Shown: in pieces, positions 57,630 to 64,000 of the stretch
Layout of the letters: each line of letters begins with the position of its first letter
Position numbering within the stretch: the first letter of the stretch is position 1
NCBI RefSeq assembly: GCF_027580225.2
Contig: NC_073361.2
Location: 24,074,001-24,138,000 of the forward strand
DNA: 64,000 nt
Direction: 5' to 3'
Source: Misgurnus anguillicaudatus
Taxonomy: Eukaryota > Chordata > Actinopteri > Cypriniformes > Cobitidae
Translations under genes and position numbers: made by a program
The notes under the pieces: model-generated
Database searches by the model: none
Told to the model about the DNA's origin: nothing
What the model saw: the letters and a program-made list of their open reading frames with translations, nothing else

Positions 57630-59220
57630 GAGTATATTAGTGGTGGCAACTTCTCCATTAATCTCATAGCAACCGGAGGTAAAAATGCCTCCGTCGTGTG
57701 CAGTTAGGGGTGTGTAAATGGTCACACACCTTAAAACAAGTTTTTACCTTTCACACAAGTAAGACTTAACAGTTGATTCTGGTTGTGTTAGATCATTATA
57801 AAATTATTTTGATAGAGAGTTGGCAACTAGAGGCAGACTATTAATACCTAGAGATCTCTATTAAGCTCTGAATGTTAATACTTAATAAGAATTCATTCAC
57901 AAAGTTTAATTTTTTTATCAAATTGTAATGTAATATAGTAACATAGTAAAAAATAGAGTAGACCTTCTACTATAGCGAAAATAAAATTGGGAAAAATATT
58001 CCAAAGTGAGTGTGGGCTTGTCAAATCTTAGCCAATTTATCTCAAATAAACAATTTAAGGAAAGCAAAATCTAAAAAAAATGTAAACAACCACATTCATA
58101 TTTGTTTATAATTATTTTATCATTTTTAGTGCCTCTTATGCTTTCAAATAACAATCTGTCAATATCTGCACACAGATTTTTCAACATAACAAAAGATCAG
58201 GGTGAGTTAATCTTGATATACCTTCAGCTTTAGAAAGAAGGGTTGGGTGTCTTAAAGAAAAATCTCTGTAACCATGAATTGCATTTTTTTTCTTAAACTG
58301 GGCCAAAGTTCACTCTGCACCTGCCTGTTTCATCTCTTTACATATGGAAAAACAAAGATAAGGCACGTGACTATTTGAGAGTTTAAAGAGAGAGAAAATG
58401 ACATGTTTTAACAGCTCACATTTGTTAAGGTTTAAATTTAAGTCAAAAGCAAACGAGAAAAACTTAATATCAGTCGATATCTTCATCTTTTTGAAATAGA
58501 GTAATCGTCAGCAAGCTGGCTTGTAAGTAGATGTTTATCTGCAAGATGAATAGCAGTAGACAACCATTTGATAGAAAGGATGAAAGAAGTTGTGCAGCCA
58601 ACAGAAAAAGATAAGGCGATACAAGGTGAACCCCCTTTGACAACTGAAATCTAGGGAGAGGTACCGCATTTGACAATATAAGGTGTTGACAGGCCTGGAT
58701 TGGCCAGGACCGGGAGAATTTCCGGTGGGCTGGTCTGTTTTTTTTTTGGCTATGCGGGCCAGTGTTGTCATGCCACTGGGTTGAAGGTCATGACAACTTG
58801 ACATTATCAAGACAACATAACTGACCACTTTTAATGATACAAATTGAATTTGTCTTTAAAATGTCATTAAGTTTTAATACTCTGTCAAATAGTTTTATAA
58901 CAACATCATGAATATTTTTCAGTTCGTAATGTTTTTTAAGTTTCCTCCATGTGTTTAACAAATAAAATCAATCATTTAATAATAATAAAAATAATACGAA
59001 TTATACTGTACTGCATTTGAAAACCGATTCACCTAAAATTAAATGAAAACAGTACAATAATGGGTTAAGCCATGCAGCATTGGGTCCATATTGCTGCAAA
59101 GTTCATTTCAGAGGAAGACCAAGTTCTGTTAGTTGTCAGTTTTTAATGTATTCTGTAAAGTTAAGTATAATATTGTGACGTGTCTGTTGCATTTTGTTAA
59201 GGTATTTAAAATTATTTGAC
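57630..59220. other. intergenic, mostly featureless
   Basis: A short GC-rich repeat fragment (AGGCCTGGATTGGCCAGGAC to GGCCAGTG, 58688-58765) and a GACATTA-type repeat at about 58795-58870. No gene seen. Confidence 0.5.
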
Positions 59221-59237
59221 ATAGTATTAACACTTAA

Positions 59238-60135
59238 AGGAATATTCCATTTTCTTAAAAGAAAAATCCAGACAATCCACTCACCACCATTTCATCCAAA
59301 ATGTTGATGTCTTTAATTTGTTCAGTGGAGAAGAAATTATGTTTTTTAAGGAAAACACCGCAGGAACTTTTTCATTCCAATGGACTCCAATAGACACCAA
59401 CAATCAACCCCCAACTCAACACGTAACAGTGTTTTTTCAACGGAGTTTCGAAGGACTATAAACAATCCCAAACGAGGCATAAGGGTCTTATCTAGCAAAA
59501 TGATTGTCATTTTTGACAAATATACACTTTTAAAGCACAACTTCTCGTCGAGATCTGGTCGTGATGCGCCAGCGTGACCCCACGCAATACGTCATGACGT
59601 CAAGAGGTCACAGAGGACGAACGCGAAACTCCGCCCCAGTGTTTACAAGTGTGTTGAAAGAGGACCGTTCCTTCCTACGTTGTTGTATGTCAACTGATAC
59701 TAGTTAATGTCTTTGTGTCAGTTTATTGTTTACTATGGTCCGCAAATGTGCGTTTTATATATGTAACACGTGACCTCCCTACGTCACTACGCATTTTACG
59801 TTAGGTCGCGCTGGACCGGATCTAGACGAGAAGTTGTTCTTTAAAAGTGTATATTTGTTATTTTTCTTGTCAAAAATGACAATCGTTTCGCTAGATAAGA
59901 CCCTTATGCCTCGTTTGGGATAGTTTATAGTCCTTTGAAACTCCGTTGAAAATGTTGAGTTAAGTATTAAATGTTGGGCTCTATTAAAGTCCATTAAAAT
60001 TAGAAAAATCCTGCAATGTTTTCCTCAAAAAACATAATTTCTTCTCGACTGAACAAAGAAAGACATCAACATTTTGGATGACATGGTGGTGAGTAAATTA
60101 TCTGGATTTTTCTTTTAAGAAAATGGACTATTCCT
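59238..60135. mobile_element. TTAA-flanked long foldback, family G copy 2
   Basis: Ends AGGAATATTCCATTTTCTT / AAGAAAATGGACTATTCCT with TTAA at 59234-59237 and 60136-60139. Arms share TCCCAAACGAGGCATAAGGG with copy 1. Confidence 0.87.
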
Positions 60136-60211
60136 TTAATGACATTTAAATGAAAGTTTAATGTAATGTTAACCCATAAAGCTAGGTAGTTTCTTAAGTT
60201 TGATAAATATT

Positions 60212-60440
60212 CTGCTATGTCATGTTTATGACAGTTTGATGTTCATGTCAAGTTGTCATAAAGACATTTCAAACAATCAAATGTCATATTTGCATTAAAA
60301 ATGACATCACTGAACAAATTAAACTTAATGACAGTTGTCATTAAGTGCACAAAATCTCCTTCATGTTCATGACACGTGTCATGTCATGATTATAAAGGTG
60401 TTATGTCAGTCTTATGAACACCCCATTTAAGTAAAGTGTT
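60212..60440. repeat. dispersed repeat rich in TGACA/TGTCA
   Basis: Words such as CATGACACGTGTCATGTCAT and the end AAGTAAAGTGTTACC are typical of a cyprinid DNA repeat. Confidence 0.5.
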
Positions 60441-60474
60441 ACCATATTCTCAAATAAAACAGTTTTGATGACGT

Positions 60475-61010
60475 ATGCAGCCTAGTTCAGATTCGACCTC
60501 TGGAGGCTCCAGATTGAGAAACGGCCAGTGAGTGAGCGATAAATGCCATCCCAATACCTTTAGTTACAATGACTCAGCAAATTACATTAAATTGACTAAG
60601 CAAATACCATTGTAGTGATTTTTTAGGAGTGATAAATGCCAATGCCAATACCCTTAGTTACAATGACTCAGCAAATCACACTTGATCAAAAATGAGATCA
60701 CTTTGTATTGGACCTAAGTTGGTAATAGGAAGTGGGAACCTCCAGCTACGCGACAAAGTACAGAAAAGTTCAACTTTATAAAAATGATGAGTGATTTTCA
60801 GGAGCGATAAATGCCATCCCAATACCTTTAGTTACAATGACTCAGCAAATTACATTGAACTCACATACCTTTTCAAAAATGAGATCACTTTGTATTGGAA
60901 GTATAAACCTAAGTTGGTAATAGGAAATGGGCATGTCTAGCTATATGACAAAGTACAGAAAAGTTTAACTTTATAAAAAATTTAGGGGTGGTAAATGCCA
61001 TTTCAAATAC
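60475..61010. repeat. degenerate tandem repeat, about 190-bp units, left of nceh1 copy 3
   Basis: TTAGTTACAATGACTCAGCA recurs at about 60560, 60654 and 60830, and GACAAAGTACAGAAAAGTT at about 60748 and 60948. Starts with CTCTGGAGGCTCCAGATTGA. The same units occur at 62.94-63.33 kb. Confidence 0.75.
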
Positions 61011-61377
61011 TCTTTAGTATTTAGACTCGGTTCGGACAGTATATTTAATATTCATGGCTATAATAATATTACAGCACTTTTAAGAATGTCTTTATTTTAA
61101 TGTAGTAAGACAATGAACTCTAACTCAAGTGTGTATTTAACTCAAACAAAATTCTTGTGAAATGTTTTGGGGTTTATTATTTCACTTCATGCTTCGACGA
61201 CTCTGTCCTCGCGTCTTTACTCGATTGCAGAGGGTGGAGCTATGCACGAGGAAAGGAAACGCCCATCTTTGCAGCGCTTCCTACAAGTTATTTATTGAGG
61301 TTAGAAACTGTTGCGGTACACTTGTCAAGACTGACGTTTCATATACAGGTCCACCTCTTTCTACATTTAACAGAATA

Positions 61378-61509
61378 ATGATGTGGCAAATATTGCTTTT
61401 ACTGCCGATAGCAGTGGGTTATTACTTTTATCTGCCTCTGCCCAGCACACTTCCAGAGAAATGGAAGTTAATGATGAATGATGCAGCAATAAGGACCATG
61501 ATGCACGTG
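61378..61509 (+). CDS. nceh1: nceh1 copy 3, exon 1 only
   Basis: 44 codons, MMWQILLLLPIAVGYYFY then LPLPSTLPEKWKLMMNDAA, ending CACGTG before donor GTAAGT. This is clearly the membrane-anchor exon of a third nceh1 paralogue, two codons shorter than the others. No exon 2 (expected SFLAHD...HGGGW) was found in the remaining 2.5 kb, which is mostly transposon sequence. Either intron 1 is long and the gene continues to the right, or this is a remnant. The intact frame and splice donor favour a real gene. Confidence 0.8.
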
Positions 61510-61801
61510 GTAAGTATTATTTTTATAGTTTGCATTTCTCTATGTGGTTACATAAAAGTCGTTCATGCATGCCTATCACTGCTGAAAATACAGTACAGAA
61601 ATTCTAATGGATTTGTATGGAAACTTCAAAATGGATTGCGCTCACGTTTGAGAGTCCTACATAAAACGCATATGTAAAAAATGAAGAATGTATGAATAAT
61701 AAAAAACAAGGGTAAAAAGATAAAGGAGCTAGTTAGTGTGATCAGCTTGATTCCTGCGGATCCCTTTTCCACTTTCTGTGAATGATGCAGCAGAAGCTTA
61801 A

Positions 61802-61822
61802 TACTACTACTACTACTACTAT
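61802..61822 (+). repeat. (ACT)n microsatellite
   Basis: About seven ACT units. Confidence 0.9.
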
Positions 61823-61961
61823 TTACTATGTGCTCTGGTAAGTTTTACTTTCTTTGATATTTTATACAATTTAGATAGCTGTAGTCAAAGCTTTAAAGTG
61901 TCAACACAGTATCCCCAATGATGATAATCTCAGTTAAGAATTCTGGGTGGAATTTTATTAA

Positions 61962-62567
61962 AGGGATATTTCACCGAAAAATATAAATTCTGTTATCATT
62001 TACTCACCTTCATGTTGTTACAAACCTGTATAAATTATTTTTGTTCTGATGAAAACAAAGCAAGATATTTTTTAGAAATGTTTGTAACCAAACCATTTGT
62101 GGACCCCATTTACCTCCACAGTATTCTTTTTTCTACTATGGAAGTAGGGTGACCATACGGGGACGCGTCCTGGACAGCATTTCCGTGCATCATTCAGAAG
62201 TTGTATTTGTTGACCACATACGCCATTCAGTTAAAAACATAATACATACAATCGTAGTTTCATTCTTACCTTAAAATGTAACGGTTGCTTTTCTGTAATA
62301 AAAATAATAATCCTCTATGACGTATGCGGTCGACAAATACGACTTCCGGAAGACGCACCTGAAATCCTGGCCAGGACACGTCCGGGAAGAATGGCACGTA
62401 TGGTCACCCTAATGGAAGTGAATGGGGTCCACAAACAGTTTGGTTACATACATTTCTTCAAATATTTTGCTTTGTGTTCATCAGAACAAAGACATTTATG
62501 CGGGTTTGTAACAACATGAGAGTGAGTAAATGATGAAAGAATTTTAATTTTTGGGTGAACTATATTT
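61962..62567. mobile_element. TTAA-flanked foldback, family F, carrying a hAT insertion
   Basis: Ends AGGGATATTTCACCG / GGGTGAACTATATTT with TTAA at 61958-61961 and 62568-62571. Arms carry TTTACTCACCTTCATGTTGT and its complement. The centre is split by 62145-62411. Confidence 0.85.
62145..62411. mobile_element. nested hAT-type element, 267 bp
   Basis: Ends TAGGGTGACCATACG / CGTATGGTCACCCTA. ATGGAAG(T) is repeated on both sides, a 7-8 bp target duplication of the host foldback. Confidence 0.88.
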
Positions 62568-62939
62568 TTAAGGTTATGTCTGCAGTGTACAGTGCATATT
62601 TCGCATGATGGGAAGATAATCCCTTTTGTCAACAACTTCAAGTTTTATCTCTGAGGGTGTGGATGTGAGCTATGTGAGAAGACAAAGTGGACAATCCACA
62701 AATATGCTGCAGAGCGACACAATTTCGTTCGTTTCAACGAAAGCCTGGCGAAATCCAACGACAATGGCTGTTTCTCAGCTTCCGGAGCCGGAGGTAGCAT
62801 ACGTTATCAAGTGTGGTTTATTTTATCAAGCGTGGTTTATTTAAGTTACGTTTGCTAGTCAAAAGCATATTACAACAATGTATGATTAACTAAGAATAAT
62901 AGTCAACTTTATAATTGTTAATATTCTGAAATAAGACAG

Positions 62940-63335
62940 TCTTAATAATATGCAGCCTATACAGATGCGACCTCTGGAGGCTGCAGCCTTCAGATTGAGA
63001 AACGGCCATTGAGTGACCGTTAGTGATTGGAAATGGGCACGTCCAGCTATGCGACAAAGGACAGAAAAGTTCAACTTTATACACATGAGTGATTTTAAGA
63101 AGCAATAAATGAAAAAACCAAACCCCTTAATTCCAATGACTCAGCAAATTACATTGCATCACGCATCTTATCAAAAATGAAACCACTTTGTATTGGAAGT
63201 AGAAACCTAAGTTGGTGATAGGAAGTGGGTACGTCCAGCTACGCGACAAAGTACAGAAAAGTTCCAATTTATAAAAATGATGAGTGATTTTCACAAGCGA
63301 TAGATGCCAGCAAATTACATTGCAGATGATATTGT
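62940..63335. repeat. degenerate tandem repeat, right of nceh1 copy 3 exon 1
   Basis: Same units as 60475-61010: CTCTGGAGGCTGCAG, then GACAAAGGACAGAAAAGTT at 63054 and GACAAAGTACAGAAAAGTT at 63245 (about 190 bp apart). Confidence 0.75.
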
Positions 63336-64000
63336 TGAGTCAGAAAGATATTGAAACTGTAGAACAGGTTCTTGGCAACACTTTACAATAAAGTTAACAT
63401 AAATGCATGAACAAACATTAAGCAGGTTTTTCAGCATTTATTAATCATTGATAATAAATTAATGCAAAACAATACATCATTTTAAGCAGGATTCTGTTTT
63501 TATTCAGCAGGGCGTGCCATGTGCATTTCATTCGGACATGTTTTTAAATCATAGGCTAAAGATTTGATTTATTGGTAACTAGAATTTCAAATGCTATCAA
63601 TGTTAAATAAGCCATTGTCAAAGATGAATGGTTAAAATGTCAGTTGCTAAAAAAACACTACATTCCATCAGGAATTATACCAATACAATACTGAAATACA
63701 TTTAAATCTTTTTATTTAATTCTTATTTTATTTCCAGTGATCCACTGCTGCTCCAAAAGAGGAAACACACATGAAGGACTGTTTACTTTGATTTTTTTAA
63801 ACTTCTGCTAGAATAATCTGTTAGCACCTCATTCAGTGTTTGCTTAGTTCTTATTTGATGTATCAATAAAATTAATAAACTGCTCTGCATCCTACTGTCC
63901 CACTTGGAGTATTTGTCGAACATTGCTGCGGGGAGGGCAGGAAGCATATCATCAGTATGATTTTTGGCTATGTCCATTTGTGCTTATCAGTAGAAATAAC
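63336..64000. other. right edge, no exon found
   Basis: GGCAACACTTTACAATAAAG at about 63373 is one end of a dispersed repeat (related to 7.15-7.28 kb). No further nceh1 exon seen. Confidence 0.5.

Noticed and set aside
1..64000. CRISPR array, operon, phage or viral genome
   Set aside because: No regularly spaced direct repeats with unique spacers, no polycistronic coding blocks and no viral gene recognised; the sequence is vertebrate-like throughout.

Overview
The window looks like nuclear DNA of a teleost fish, most likely a cyprinid (carp/zebrafish group). It has vertebrate split genes with GT-AG introns, AT-rich intergenic sequence, tRNA-derived SINEs, and dense short DNA transposons of types familiar from cyprinid genomes. 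The species call is inference; no species-specific marker was identified.

Minus strand, about 0.7-44.6 kb: the 5' part of fndc3b (fibronectin type III domain containing 3B). Ten coding exons were resolved to the base, from the start codon at 31678 down to the exon ending at 682. They join without a frame break into the first 417 residues: a conserved N-terminal region, a proline/tyrosine-rich stretch, a poly-glycine tract, the first FN3 domain and the start of the second. The remaining FN3 domains and the C-terminal membrane anchor lie beyond position 1. A non-coding first exon near 44.55 kb is suggested by a strong splice donor but is not proven.

Plus strand, about 47.0 kb to the right edge: a tandem array of nceh1 (neutral cholesterol ester hydrolase 1; AADAC/hormone-sensitive-lipase family) genes. 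Copy 1 (47035-51127) and copy 2 (53500-56691) are complete five-exon genes, each encoding 410 residues with identical coding-exon lengths and an intact HGGG / GDSAG / Asp / His apparatus. Copy 3 is represented only by its membrane-anchor exon (61378-61509); the rest would lie past the window or may be missing. The fndc3b-nceh1 neighbourhood matches the vertebrate arrangement (human 3q26.31), but no ghsr or tnfsf10 exon was recognised between them.

The rest is mostly mobile DNA. There is a striking set of TTAA-flanked non-autonomous elements with AGG- or AGC-type ends (about ten copies, at least seven families), with a decayed THAP-like zinc-finger fragment inside one of them; together these suggest the Kolobok superfamily. 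Several hAT-type elements have perfect 8-bp target duplications. Other elements are a dead Tc1-like transposon in an nceh1 intron, 3' ends of a LINE, many tRNA-derived SINEs, and several two- and three-level nests. No virus, CRISPR array, operon or bacterial-type system was seen.
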